Shown here: positions 1-8,823 of the stretch, one piece after another | Layout: each line of letters starts with the position of its first letter | How positions within the stretch are numbered: the first letter of the stretch is position 1 | NCBI GenBank assembly: GCA_903642325.1 | Contig: CAHJWM010000027.1 | Span: forward strand, 1 to 64,000 | Length of the DNA stretch: 64,000 nt | Reading direction: 5' to 3' | Source of the DNA: Myxococcales bacterium | GTDB lineage: Bacteria; Myxococcota_A; Polyangia; Polyangiales; Polyangiaceae | Position numbers and translations under genes: made by a program | Notes under the pieces: model-generated | What the model saw: the letters and a program-made list of their open reading frames with translations, nothing else | Told to the model about the DNA's origin: nothing | Databases searched by the model: none

Positions 1-108
1 CTCCGCTCGAGCCCGCAACGCCCAACCCTCCGCTCGAGCCCGCAACGCCCAACCCTCCGCTCGAGCCCGCAACGCCCAACCCTCCGCTCGAGCCCGCAAC
101 GCCCCCAG
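1..108. repeat. 27-bp tandem repeat, four copies
   Basis: Four near-identical copies begin at 1, 28, 55 and 82, the last diverging after about 24 bases. The unit is nine codons long and is in frame with the minus-strand lipoprotein, so copy number can change without breaking the frame. The array probably continues to the left of the window. Confidence 0.95.
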
Positions 109-286
109 CGCCACCTACACTGGCGCCTGCAGCAGCACTACTTCCCACCCTCCCCGCGTCACCACCACCACCACCATGCGGATCCATTTGCTCGTTCGGC
201 CCTGCCATTGCACTGCCGCACGCCGCAGTGAGAAAAGAGGACGACCACATCAACGAAGTCGAGATCGACTGACCAACACGGTTCAT
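1..286 (-). CDS. Repeat-linker lipoprotein, N-terminal part (runs off left edge)
   Basis: Reading the minus strand from ATG at 286 gives an open frame to the window edge. Residues 1-25 are a secretion signal ending in a near-lipobox (FLTAAC), followed by a polar stretch, five glycines, and a linker built from a nine-residue repeat (VAGSSGGLG) encoded by a 27-bp tandem repeat. AGGAG lies 5 bases before the ATG (292-296), which fixes the start. Such Gly/Ser/Ala linkers after a lipid-anchored cysteine are common in myxobacterial exported proteins, where they tether a C-terminal domain to the envelope. That domain lies outside the window, so function is unknown. Confidence 0.75.
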   Translation of the reverse strand, partial: MNRVGQSISTSLMWSSSFLTAACGSAMAGPNEQMDPHGGGGGDAGRVGSSAAAGASVGGAGGVAGSSGGLGVAGSSGGLGVAGSSGGLGVAGSSG

Positions 287-678
287 AAACACTCCTAATT
301 TGCAAAACCGATTGGATCAGTGTCTGGACGGCGTCCGACCCGTTCCCTGAAGAGAGGGGAAGTTAGTTCTCGTGTTTTTGCAATCCTCCACGACAAAAGC
401 CGGCAGCGAGCCATTGCGTCACGCGCCGCCCGCCTGCGCGGGTCGGAGCTGCAGTCGTCACAGCTCTGACGAGAATCACGTCGTACAATCGCGACGCTAC
501 TACATCGGCGGCGCCATGCGTCGGCACGGTCGGAAAGGGACGAGGACGCGAAGACGCCGCCATGAGGCTTCAGAACTCCAATTGCACTGACGAGGCGCGG
601 TCTGCTCTGCGACCTGCCGCGAAAATCTATCCGACGCGTCTAGCAATAAAGAACCGCATCTGGCCGCAGTCGTAATCC
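287..678. other. Intergenic stretch, no gene seen
   Basis: It holds the promoter side of the left-edge lipoprotein (ribosome-binding site at 292-296) and sequence downstream of a truncated metallo-hydrolase. Open frames here have no recognisable motif and no good ribosome-binding site. I see no RNA gene or terminator. Confidence 0.5.
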
Positions 679-1113
679 CTAGCTGAGCGCACAAACATCG
701 ATCGACTCTTTAAATTCGGAGGCTACCGGCCCCAGGCTCAGAACGAGGCGGCCATGGTCGTCGATCAAAAACGCGTTTATCGACAGAGCCATCTTTTTCT
801 CGCGAAAGCCTCTCAGCAATAGGCGCTGGACCTCTCCCACCTCGACCCTCGTGACAAGCTCGGTCGCGTCGCGAACGGTAGTTCCGTCGGACACCGCCGT
901 GATCCGGAAATTTCCCAAGGTGAGACGGCGAAAGCCCTCCTGCATCGTTCTGTTTGCGGGCACCGTTTCAGCGACATCCGACAGTGACCCTGCTTTAGAA
1001 GGCGGCAGTGAGCTCTGCGGCGCGTGCTGACACCCATAGGCGGCCGAGAACGATGCAAGAGCAAGCAGGGGGAATGCGACGCTGAACCTGAAACGCACCG
1101 CGACGTTCATCAC
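679..1113 (-). pseudogene. Truncated metallo-beta-lactamase-fold lipoprotein (N-terminal remnant)
   Basis: The 144-residue frame begins with a signal peptide and a cysteine (SAAYGC) and continues with the opening of an MBL-fold hydrolase: FRITAVSDGT, then FREKKMALSINAFLIDD and GRLVL, matching the first beta strands that normally lead into VDTGAG and the HxHxDH zinc site. After GRLVL the reading loses all similarity and stops within 25 residues; no HxHxDH occurs in any frame downstream. The enzyme would therefore lack its whole metal site. I read it as a deletion remnant. A complete but different MBL-fold lipoprotein lies at 62373-63533. Confidence 0.6.
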
Positions 1114-1180
1114 CCGTCCATGGCATCAGGCGATGAGAAGTACAATACGCAGGTCTCTACAGACGCTCGGTGGTGCGGCT

Positions 1181-1681
1181 TCAGATTCGAGGTGAGGTTA
1201 CGGCGGCCTGATCTCCATCAGGCCCGCGCGTCAAGAACGACAGCACCGCGCGCACGGCGGCACGACGCCGGCCCGTGCCGGCATGGTAAACGAAGTAACC
1301 CGAGCGAAGCGCCGCCCATGTCTCGAGCACGACGGCGAGTTCGCCGCGCTCGACACTCCGCCTCACAAAATTCTCAGCCAAGAACGCAAATGCCGAGGCC
1401 CGCCCTGCGCGCCATCCGTCGATCAAAAAAAGTCAGAACGCTGCTCTACGCCCTAATCGACGACCGACTTTAGGCAAAAGCTCCGCAACCTCCGCCGGCG
1501 TCATGAATTCCCAAACGTCGATGTCACGGGCTTCGCGTAGCATCTTCCCGGCGAGCCGCAGGCGCTCGCGCTCGCTTCCGTCGCGAAGCACACTCCGCAG
1601 CTCGCCGACGCTGACGTCCTCGTCCCACAGAAAGTAGGGACGAGCGTGCGTGTTACTCAAGTCGACGGCGAGGGGGCGCAC
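1181..1681 (-). pseudogene. Broken small conserved gene joined to a LysR C-terminal remnant
   Basis: From 1681 the frame encodes a small conserved hypothetical protein of the type I recall from myxobacteria (HARPYFLWDEDVSVGELR, then AREARDIDVWEF-like helix and RRLGRRAAF). An in-frame TGA at 1435-1433 stands where this family usually has tryptophan; the same frame continues at once with FLIDGWRAGR, the expected end of the family. Without a new start it then runs into a sequence typical of the C terminus of a LysR regulator (RRSVERGELAVVLETW, then RAAVRAVLSFL). So one nonsense codon and one fusion junction (about 1385-1400) are visible. Family naming is from memory. Confidence 0.55.
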
Positions 1682-2169
1682 CTTCTCACCCTAACATTTC
1701 GCGCGCGTCTGCTCCCAGCCTAGAGGGGCGTCGCGTCGCCCAGACTGATCGCCGATGATTTCGCATGCGTTCCTGCATAGGCTGCATGCCGAGGGGTCGA
1801 GCAGCAAGCCCGCGACGGCTTAGGCCCCGAACATCCATCACCGGTTGGCAAATTCGTCGCGCGAAGATGGGGCCTCTCGCAGTGGCGCCCAATCGCGAGG
1901 CGTCCGCTCGATCAAGGCGCCCAAGAGATGACAGTTTGGAATGCTCGAACCGCGACGCCGAAGGGCTTGCGCCGCTGCGTGAAGCGAGTGCCGCACCCGA
2001 AAGTCAGTGTGAGTGCTGGCGGCTAGACGATCGTCACCTTTGTAACCGAAGCTGCGCAGCTAATACCAGACCTTCGCACCAGCCTTCGACCGCGAAATCA
2101 GAGGAGTGTGGAGTGTATAGTTCGGAATGACATGAGGCTCCCGAGCCGCCTCGGTTTGGCTCGCAGCGG
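1682..2169. other. Intergenic stretch, no gene seen
   Basis: The longest frame (plus strand, 1765-2130) has an Arg/Ser-rich, motif-free translation and no ribosome-binding site. A degenerate version of the AGCCTTCGGCGTC core of the interspersed repeat described elsewhere appears on the minus strand near 1955-1970, with one extra C. Nothing else can be supported. Confidence 0.4.
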
Positions 2170-4428
2170 TTAAACTGCCAGCAACTTATCAACGGTGACC
2201 GGCAGCGAGCGCACTCGCTTGCCGGTTGCGTGATAGATCGCGTTTACGACGGCGGCGGCGACACTGACGATACCGATCTCGCCCAAGCCTTTGACGCCGA
2301 GCGGAGTCACTTCGGGATCGGGCTCATCGACGAAGATCACTTCGATATCCTCGATGTCCGCGTGTGCGGGCACGTGGTATTCGCCGAAGCTGTGGTTGAT
2401 CCACTTGCCCAGCGTCTTGTCGGGCGCGGTCTCCTCGTGAAGCGCCATGCCGATCCCCATCACGACGCCGCCGAGGATCTGGCTGCGCGCTGTCTTTGGG
2501 TTGATGATCCGGCCAGCCGCCACCGCGATCACCACGCGGGTGATGCGCACCTGATCGAGCTCCTCGTCGACGCGTGCCTCCACGAATACGGCGCTGTGCG
2601 TGTTGCGCGCCTTCGTCGCGAGCGAGATCATGCCGCCGATGCCGGGCGAAGCAGTCTCCTGGGCTTCTATGACGTCGAGCCCTCCGGCCCGCATGGCGTC
2701 GAGCAGCCCAACGCGGCGGGTCGGGTCGCCTCGTCGAATCATGTAGCCGCCCGCGAACTCCAGTTCGTCGATAGAGCTCACATCGTGAAAGGGACGGCCC
2801 TCGACTCCGCCCGCCGCCTTCAGCAGCTTCTTCGCGATGGTCTGGCAGGCGAGTTGCACCGCGGCGCCCGTGGAAGCGGCGCCCCAGGAGCCGCCCTCGA
2901 CCGGCGCAGTTGGAAGGTCGCTGTCGCCCAGACGCGCCGTGATGCTTTCGGGCAGCAGGCCGAGTGTGTCCGCCGCGACTTGCACCATGACCGTATAGGT
3001 GCCGGTGCCGATGTCGGACGCGGCGGAGGCGACTTCCAAGTGACCGTCGGCGCTGAGCTTGGCCGAAGCGGAGGTCTTCATGAAATTGGCTTCCCATAGA
3101 CCGGTGGCCACGCCCCAACCGATCAACTCGCGCCCTTCCTTCATGGAGCGCGGTTCCGGCGAGCGCTTCGCCCAGCCAAACCGCTCCGCCCCTTCGTGAC
3201 ACGCTTCGCGCAAGGCTTTGGAGGTGAACGGCTTGCGGTTCATATTGTCGATATCGGAATAGTTGAGCAGCCGGAAGGCGAGCGGATCGGCACCGGCCTT
3301 GTAAGCCAGCTCGTCGATTGCAATCTCGAACAGGGTCATGCCGGTAGCCGCCCCCGGCGCGCGCATGTCAGCCGAGGTGTAGGTGTCGCGCGGCGCGATC
3401 GCGTAGCTGCCCTGGATGTTGGAGCAGGCATAATTCATCATGCCCCAGGTGACGATGTCCTCCATGTTGCTCTCGAAGCGCGATGTGGAGGTGGTCGCGT
3501 CGCCCAGCACGGCAACGAGCTTGCCGTCCGCGGCCGCACCGAGTCGGATCTGATAAGTACATTCCGGTCGGTGAGCGTGGCTGAACATCTGCGAGCGCGT
3601 CATCACCACGCGCACCGACCGTTGCAGGTGTATCGCCGCCATGGTCGCAACATGAAGCTGCCATTGCGGACGGAGCGCGCCGCCAAAGCCGCCGCCGACA
3701 AATGCATTGACCACCCGCACGTTTTTTTCGCCGAGCCCGAACGCGCTTGCGACGAGCTCCTTTGAGGTCTGAGAGCCCTGGACCTTGTCGTAGATTGTGA
3801 CCGTGCCGTCGCCATGCCAGTGCACGGTGGACGCGTGCATCTCCATCTGCATCTGATGCTCAACGGCAAGGTGGTACTCGGCTGCGTGTTGCAGCGGGGC
3901 CTCGCCGAAGGCGCGTTCCGCGTCGCCGTGGTCCTTCGGCGGATGGTACGTATTGCGACGATGGCCGACGCCGGGCATGAACTTCTCCGCGAGCGATGTC
4001 TCGAAATCGATGTTGTGCGGCTCGGTCTCGTACTTCACATCGACCAGCGTCGCAGCGAAGCGTGCGGCCTCGAACGTTTTGGCGACCACCACCGCGATCG
4101 GCTGCGCGGCAAACTGAATGCGGTCGTCGTGGAAAGCCTTGAACGGCTCGCCGGGGATCTTGAGCTCGTCTTTCCAACTCCGATTGAACCAGGCGTGCTT
4201 GGGCCGGTTCAGGTGACTAATGATGTCGATGACCCCCGGGACGGCACGCGCCGCCTCTTCGTTCAGGGTGACGATGCGGCCCTTGGCAATGGCCGAGACG
4301 ACCGTCACGCCATAAAGCATGTCGGGCACGCGGTACTCGGCCGCGTATTTGGCAGTTCCGGTCACTTTGGCGACGCCGTCGACGCGGCTGAGTGGGGTCC
4401 CGATGCCGACCTTCTGGGGTGCGTTCAT
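2170..4428 (-). CDS. paoC: Aldehyde oxidoreductase, molybdopterin-binding subunit (PaoC-type)
   Basis: This 752-residue protein is the large catalytic subunit of a xanthine-oxidase-family enzyme, which uses a molybdenum-cytosine dinucleotide cofactor to hydroxylate aldehydes or N-heterocycles with water. The N-terminal hammerhead domain (about 1-125, GTAKYAAEYRVPDMLYG) is followed by the Mo-binding domains (GGGFGG near 245; QLACQTIAKKL; GRIINPKTARSQ). The active-site glutamate sits in VKGLGEIG (about E717). Length suits the three-subunit PaoABC/YagTSR class. It follows the FAD subunit by 12 bases in one operon. The E. coli enzyme is periplasmic and detoxifies aromatic aldehydes; whether this one has that substrate is inference. 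The cofactor-insertion chaperone paoD is not next to it. Confidence 0.9.
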   Translation of the reverse strand: MNAPQKVGIGTPLSRVDGVAKVTGTAKYAAEYRVPDMLYGVTVVSAIAKGRIVTLNEEAARAVPGVIDIISHLNRPKHAWFNRSWKDELKIPGEPFKAFHDDRIQFAAQPIAVVVAKTFEAARFAATLVDVKYETEPHNIDFETSLAEKFMPGVGHRRNTYHPPKDHGDAERAFGEAPLQHAAEYHLAVEHQMQMEMHASTVHWHGDGTVTIYDKVQGSQTSKELVASAFGLGEKNVRVVNAFVGGGFGGALRPQWQLHVATMAAIHLQRSVRVVMTRSQMFSHAHRPECTYQIRLGAAADGKLVAVLGDATTSTSRFESNMEDIVTWGMMNYACSNIQGSYAIAPRDTYTSADMRAPGAATGMTLFEIAIDELAYKAGADPLAFRLLNYSDIDNMNRKPFTSKALREACHEGAERFGWAKRSPEPRSMKEGRELIGWGVATGLWEANFMKTSASAKLSADGHLEVASAASDIGTGTYTVMVQVAADTLGLLPESITARLGDSDLPTAPVEGGSWGAASTGAAVQLACQTIAKKLLKAAGGVEGRPFHDVSSIDELEFAGGYMIRRGDPTRRVGLLDAMRAGGLDVIEAQETASPGIGGMISLATKARNTHSAVFVEARVDEELDQVRITRVVIAVAAGRIINPKTARSQILGGVVMGIGMALHEETAPDKTLGKWINHSFGEYHVPAHADIEDIEVIFVDEPDPEVTPLGVKGLGEIGIVSVAAAVVNAIYHATGKRVRSLPVTVDKLLAV

Positions 4429-4440
4429 GGAGCGGCTCCT

Positions 4441-5454
4441 TTATGCGATGCGCTTGTCGGTCTGGGACTGGGGCGTGCCCGCGGCAGCCTGAGCGAGCGC
4501 TCGGATGATGCCGCGCCGGCCGAGCTCGATCTTGAAGTCGTTTGCGCCTTGGCCGACAGCGCCAGCCAGCAGCGCACGGGCCGCTTCGTCGAATGATGCG
4601 TGACCTGGCTCGCGCTCGACCAGCAACTCCTCGGCCTCGCGTCGACGCCAGGGTTTGTGCGCTACCCCACCCATCGCAATTCGCGCTTCGGCGATCTTGC
4701 CTTCTTCCAGCCTGAGCCCGACCGCGATTGAAACCAGCGCAAAGGCGTAGCTTCTCCGGTCACGCAGCTTCAGGTAAGTGTAGTTGGTCGCGAAGCCCTT
4801 CGGCGGCAGGTCGATCGCGGTGACGAGCTCACCGGGGCGCAGCGTGTTGTCAGCCCAGGGTTCGTCGCCGGGCAGGCGGTGATACTCCGCAAAGGCGATC
4901 TCGCGATCCCCGTCCGGCCCGGTCACCTGCACCTTGGCCTCCAGCGCCGCGAGCGCGACGCACAGGTCGGACGGGTGAGTGGCGATGCACTGCTCGCTCG
5001 CCCCGAGGATCGCGTGGATGCGGGTGAAGCCGCCGATGGCGCCACAGCCCTGGCCGGGCTGGCGCTTGTTGCAGGGCGTGTCGGTGTCGTAAAAATAATA
5101 GCAACGCGTGCGCTGGTTGATGTTGCCGCCATTGGTCGCCGCGTTCCTGAGCTGCGGGCTTGCTCCGGCGAGGATGGCGCTCGCGACCACCGGGTAACGC
5201 CGCTGAACCTGCTCGTTATAGGCCGTCTGACTGTTGGTCACGAGCGCGCCGAGGCGGAGCCCGCCATCGCCCAGCTCCGTGATCCCGGTCAGTGGTAGGC
5301 GGTTGATGTCGACTACCTTCAGAGGCCGCGCGACATTCTCCTTCATCAAATCGACGAGGTTCGTGCCACCAGCGAGATATGCCGCATCGACCGGCGTTCC
5401 GGAGCGGATGGCCGCGTCTATATCGCCCGGACGCGTATAATCGAAACGGATCAC
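4441..5454 (-). CDS. paoB: Aldehyde oxidoreductase, FAD and 4Fe-4S subunit (PaoB-type)
   Basis: The 337-residue protein passes electrons from the iron-sulphur subunit to an acceptor. FAD-binding motifs are AGGTNLVDLM (about 28-37) and NAATNGGNI (about 104-112). Four cysteines, C118, C128, C137 and C156, in an inserted loop (RCYYFYDTDTPC, QGCGAIGG) match the extra 4Fe-4S cluster that marks PaoB-type medium subunits. I chose the GTG at 5454, which overlaps the stop of the upstream gene (GTGA); the frame remains open further upstream but that part is only the 2Fe-2S gene read out of frame. Middle gene of the three-gene operon. Confidence 0.9.
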   Translation of the reverse strand: MIRFDYTRPGDIDAAIRSGTPVDAAYLAGGTNLVDLMKENVARPLKVVDINRLPLTGITELGDGGLRLGALVTNSQTAYNEQVQRRYPVVASAILAGASPQLRNAATNGGNINQRTRCYYFYDTDTPCNKRQPGQGCGAIGGFTRIHAILGASEQCIATHPSDLCVALAALEAKVQVTGPDGDREIAFAEYHRLPGDEPWADNTLRPGELVTAIDLPPKGFATNYTYLKLRDRRSYAFALVSIAVGLRLEEGKIAEARIAMGGVAHKPWRRREAEELLVEREPGHASFDEAARALLAGAVGQGANDFKIELGRRGIIRALAQAAAGTPQSQTDKRIA

Positions 5455-5981
5455 GCGCGCTCCATTGATTCGAGCACTTCGAGCACCGCGTCGGCGATGT
5501 TGGTGTAAGCGCCGCACCGGCAGATGTTCCCGCTCATCTGCTCGCGGACCTCGAGTCGGGTGCGCGCACGGCCCTCGTTGATCAGGCCCTGCGCAGAGCA
5601 GATTTGGCCCGGCGTGCAGTAGCCGCACTGAAACGCGTCATGCTCGATGAACGCGGCCTGAAGCGGATGAAGATTTCCGTCCTGACCCAGGCCCTCAATC
5701 GTCGTGATCTCACAGCCGTCAAGGGTGACTGCGAGCTTGAGGCAAGCATTCACGCGCGTTCCGTCGATCAGCACAGTACATGCGCCGCACTGCCCATGAT
5801 CGCAGCCCTTCTTGGTGCCGATCAGGTCCAGCTTGTCACGCAGCAGGTCGAGCAGCGTCGTCCAAGGCTCGATGACGAGCTGTCGCTCGACCCCATTGAT
5901 GGTGAGAGTCGTTGCAATTTCGGCGATGGGTTGCCCTGCCAAGTGCTGCAGCTCTGAGTTCGGTGTGAAGACTTGGCTCAT
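5451..5981 (-). CDS. paoA: Aldehyde oxidoreductase, 2Fe-2S subunit (PaoA-type)
   Basis: A 176-residue two-cluster ferredoxin-like subunit. The plant-type 2Fe-2S cluster is held by C60, C65, C68 and C80 (GCDHGQCGAC); the second, helical-domain cluster by C119, C122, C154 and C156 (CGYCTPGQ, CRCG). It carries electrons from the Mo site to FAD. A GAGGTGG element 7 bases before ATG supports the start. No Tat or Sec signal is visible at the N terminus, whereas E. coli PaoA is exported by Tat; this complex may therefore be cytoplasmic, or the true start may differ. First gene of the operon, co-directional with the FAD and Mo subunits. Confidence 0.92.
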   Translation of the reverse strand: MSQVFTPNSELQHLAGQPIAEIATTLTINGVERQLVIEPWTTLLDLLRDKLDLIGTKKGCDHGQCGACTVLIDGTRVNACLKLAVTLDGCEITTIEGLGQDGNLHPLQAAFIEHDAFQCGYCTPGQICSAQGLINEGRARTRLEVREQMSGNICRCGAYTNIADAVLEVLESMERA

Positions 5982-7033
5982 TAGATTCCACCTCGATTTG
6001 CGACAACGGCTCGGTCGCCCTCAGCAGTACGCCGACGGCTTCTACGTTTCTCGGCGCTGCCGCGTTCCGCGGCCACTCGACGAGCCCAATGACCGAGTCT
6101 ACGTTGTAGTCGGCGGGGGTGCGCTTGTAAACTCTGCATCAGTCCCTCGTGTGAAAGAACCTGCGGCCCCTCGTGTGAAAGAACTTGCGGCTCAAGCTCG
6201 CACGGACAAGGCCTGCGTTGGCCCGAAGCTCCAGCAACTCTAAAAGCTCATCAAGCTCGTTGCACTAGGAAGCTCGAACGCGCGGAGCTCAAACGCCCGC
6301 GCGTAGACGACCGCGCTGCACAGCACCGTCTGGTTATCCAGACGACCTATTTGAAGATGGACCGCGTAATCCTGCATCACGAAAGACCGCCGGTAGGGGC
6401 TCGCTCCGTTCGTTGGTCACCGCTTCGAGCCGGCCATCCAGCGCGTCGGATTCGCCACAACCTATCAGCGCTTGCCACTCGCGCGTATGCGATCAGCGTC
6501 ACGCTCCTGGGCTATTGTGGCGGATTGGCTTCTGACCCGGCGAGCTTCGAAGATTCGGAAACACGGGCCGCGAAGTTCCCGCTTCACCTGCGCGCGAAGA
6601 AACCCAGACGCCGGGCGCGAAGACTGCAAGCGATTACCCTCAAGGTACAATCGCCCAGATGATATTTAGAACGCACGCGACATCGCTCGCGACGAGCTTC
6701 TGTTGCGGAGTTACCGCCCCTCGGCGTGCCTCACGCAAAATAGTCCCTGGTTGAGCCACTGAGGTCATGCCCATGGCTCCGCACAGGCATCAGGAGGTGG
6801 CCAAATGCGCCAAGCGAGATTGCCTCAGCGTGGTTCTACTCAAAGCGGCGGAGCGGATTCGGTCGTAGTGATGCGTGCGTCGACTCCGGCGGTGCAGGCG
6901 CGTTGAGGGCTCATCGCTACAGAAGCTGTGTCGGCTCGCCCGTGCATGGCCGGCCCTCAAAAAGCGCCCGTACTTTGGCGAGATGGACCGCGCTTCTTGA
7001 ATTGCATTGTCGCGCGGTGCCGCCGCCGCGATC
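5982..7033. other. Long intergenic stretch (about 1 kb)
   Basis: Lies between the paoABC-type operon and a TetR gene. It should contain the operon promoter near 5982-6050, but I cannot point to a clear -35/-10 pair. Several plus-strand frames (for example 5812-6243 and 6351-6662) are open by base composition only: they lack ribosome-binding sites and recognisable motifs. The only regular feature is a 24-bp direct repeat at 6145-6192. Confidence 0.5.
6145..6192. repeat. 24-bp direct repeat, two copies
   Basis: Two adjacent copies (6145-6168 and 6169-6192) differ at only two positions. The unit is eight codons long and would encode PRVKEPAA / PRVKELAA on the plus strand, but no convincing gene surrounds it. 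Confidence 0.7.
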
Positions 7034-7594
7034 TCAGTGCGGGGTCGCCGTCGCTATCGCCATTGCAATCAACCCGTCGGTCATGCGGCGCAGTTCGGTA
7101 ACCGTCGCGGTGGATGCTTTGAGACCCTTGGTCGCGAGGGTCATGATGTGTGCGAGGTCGCGTGCGGTCATGCCGTTGCGCTTGCCGGTGAGCTCGGATT
7201 TGAGGATTCTCGTGAGGTGGTGTTCGAAGCGGCGGAAGGTGTGGGCGATGGCGTCCGGCGCATAGGCCGCGGCGTTGCCAAGCAGGTCGAGGCCCGCGGG
7301 GGAACCAATCACCAAGGTGAAGGGCTCGACGATCCAAACTTCGAATAATACTTCCAGCCGCGGTCGCAGCGCGGTCGCTTTTGCGAGCCGCTCGACCACG
7401 AGGGCCTCGCAGCGCGCGCTGTGCTGCGTGACGATGGCGCTGAACACCGCCTCCTTATTGTCGAACGCGGCATACAGCGACGGGCGGGACATCTCGGCCG
7501 CTTCGGCGATGTCACTCATGGTGACTTTGCGGAAACCGTGCTGGTTGAACAGCCGGTAGGCCGCCGTCAGGATTTTTTGGTGCTTAGCCTCCAA
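7034..7594 (-). CDS. TetR/AcrR-family regulator
   Basis: 186 residues. The DNA-binding domain occupies residues 1-55: ILTAAYRLFNQHGFRKVTMS, then IAEAAEMSRPSLYAAF, the classic TetR helix-turn-helix with the YAAF end. The remainder is a helical ligand-binding domain with no similarity I can name. It is transcribed away from a zinc alcohol dehydrogenase, with 73 bases between the starts, and a perfect-armed palindrome in that gap. The usual arrangement is repression of the divergent gene and of itself until a small ligand binds; the ligand is unknown. Confidence 0.9.
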   Translation of the reverse strand: MEAKHQKILTAAYRLFNQHGFRKVTMSDIAEAAEMSRPSLYAAFDNKEAVFSAIVTQHSARCEALVVERLAKATALRPRLEVLFEVWIVEPFTLVIGSPAGLDLLGNAAAYAPDAIAHTFRRFEHHLTRILKSELTGKRNGMTARDLAHIMTLATKGLKASTATVTELRRMTDGLIAMAIATATPH

Positions 7595-7604
7595 GTTTTA
7601 CACT

Positions 7605-7619
7605 TTACAATATTTGTAA
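7605..7619. promoter_or_regulatory. Putative TetR operator
   Basis: TTACAA-TAT-TTGTAA is a 15-bp palindrome with perfect 6-base arms, lying 10 bases from the regulator start and about 50 from the dehydrogenase start. A further half site (TTGTAA, about 7653-7658) sits just before the dehydrogenase ribosome-binding site. Position and symmetry fit autoregulation; binding is inferred. Confidence 0.55.
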
Positions 7620-7667
7620 CGATGTCATAACGGATTTACACATCGAGAATAGTTGTAAGGGGTCCTC

Positions 7668-8699
7668 ATGTCACTCACTAATGGATTTGCTGCACTCGAG
7701 CGCAACGGCGCCGTAGTTCCGTTCGACTTCGAACGCCGCGCACTGCGGCCGCACGACGTGGCGCTCGACATCGCCTACTGCGGGATTTGCCACACGGACA
7801 TCCACATGATCGGCAAGTGGGGCCAACAATTCCCGCTGGTACCCGGACATGAGATCGTGGGCAGCGTCAGCGGGGTTGGGCCCGAGGTCACGAAATTCAA
7901 GATCGGCGACCACGTCGCAATCGGAGTGATTGTGGATTCGTGTCGCGAGTGCGAGCCGTGTCTACGCGGAGACGAGATCTACTGCCGCAACGTGCCGACC
8001 AGCACGTACGACAGCGTCGACCGGGTGGATGGCACACGCACGCGCGGCGGATATTCGTCCGACTACGTCGCTGACGAGCGCTTCGTCTACCGCGTGCCCG
8101 AAAACCTCGATCTGGCGGCGACGGCCCCGCTCTTATGCGCGGGCGTCACCACGTTCTCCCCGCTGCGCCATTGGAAAGTCGGGCCCGGCATGACGGTTGG
8201 CGTCGTCGGCATCGGCGGGCTCGGTCATCTGGGCGTGAAGTTTGCACGTGCCATGGGAGCCCAGGTCGTCGCCTTCACCACTTCGCCCAAGAAGGCCGAG
8301 GCCGCGCTCGCGCTCGGCGCGCATGAAGCAGTGTTGTCCACCGACTCCGCGCAGATGGCCGCTCAGGCGTTTCGCATGGACTTCATCCTCGATACTGTTG
8401 CGGCTACCTATCCCCTCGATCCGATGTTGCAAGCACTCAAGCTGGACGGCACGCTGTGCTCGGTCGGTTTGCCGGACAAGTTCGAGCTGTCGGCCTTCAC
8501 GCTCGCGATCGGCCGGCGCAGCCTCGCCAGCTCCGGTGCGGGTGGCACCAACATCACGCGGGAGATGCTCGAATTCTGCGGAGCCCACGACATCGTCGCC
8601 GACATCGAGCTCGTGAAGCCGCATCAGATCGCCACTGCATTCGAAAGGTTGGCCAAAGCGGATGTGCGGTATCGATTCGTGCTCGATATGCGCAATTGA
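7668..8699 (+). CDS. Zinc-dependent NAD(P) alcohol dehydrogenase (YahK/CAD-like)
   Basis: 343 residues, the normal length for the medium-chain cinnamyl-alcohol-dehydrogenase subgroup that reduces aldehydes with NADPH. Catalytic zinc ligands are visible as C38 (CGICHTDIH) and H61-E62 (PGHEIVG), with the third cysteine in PLLCAGVT. The structural zinc uses C92, C95, C98 and C106 (SCRECEPCLRGDEIYC). The Rossmann motif is GIGGLGHLGVKFA. AAGGGG precedes the ATG. The gene diverges from a TetR regulator, so induction by an aldehyde or related compound is plausible. Substrate cannot be told from the sequence. Confidence 0.92.
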   Translation: MSLTNGFAALERNGAVVPFDFERRALRPHDVALDIAYCGICHTDIHMIGKWGQQFPLVPGHEIVGSVSGVGPEVTKFKIGDHVAIGVIVDSCRECEPCLRGDEIYCRNVPTSTYDSVDRVDGTRTRGGYSSDYVADERFVYRVPENLDLAATAPLLCAGVTTFSPLRHWKVGPGMTVGVVGIGGLGHLGVKFARAMGAQVVAFTTSPKKAEAALALGAHEAVLSTDSAQMAAQAFRMDFILDTVAATYPLDPMLQALKLDGTLCSVGLPDKFELSAFTLAIGRRSLASSGAGGTNITREMLEFCGAHDIVADIELVKPHQIATAFERLAKADVRYRFVLDMRN

Positions 8700-8723
8700 C
8701 GCTTGGCTCGCACGAGCTCAGAG

Positions 8724-8778
8724 TTTTTGATGATCACCAAGTGCGTCGAAGCGCACCCAGCCTTCGGCGTCTCGGACG
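8724..8778 (+). repeat. Interspersed repeat, copy A
   Basis: T-run, then TGATGATCACC, a 21-base spacer, the core AGCCTTCGGCGTC (8759-8771) and CGGACG. It shares this order and spacing with copies at 30999-31060 (reverse), 50465-50522 and 62046-62103. It lies between two convergent genes (alcohol dehydrogenase and LysR). Confidence 0.65.
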
Positions 8779-8823
8779 CTATCACGAGCAGCGCGATCGA
8801 TTGATCGCTGCCCGTACAGGTCC

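Noticed and set aside
1-108. Possible CRISPR array at the left edge
   Set aside because: The copies are directly adjacent with no spacers and encode a protein linker in frame with a signal peptide.
2230-3099. Long plus-strand open frame opposite the molybdenum subunit gene
   Set aside because: Its translation is a shadow of a well-supported gene; His/Asp/Arg-rich with no motif and no ribosome-binding site.
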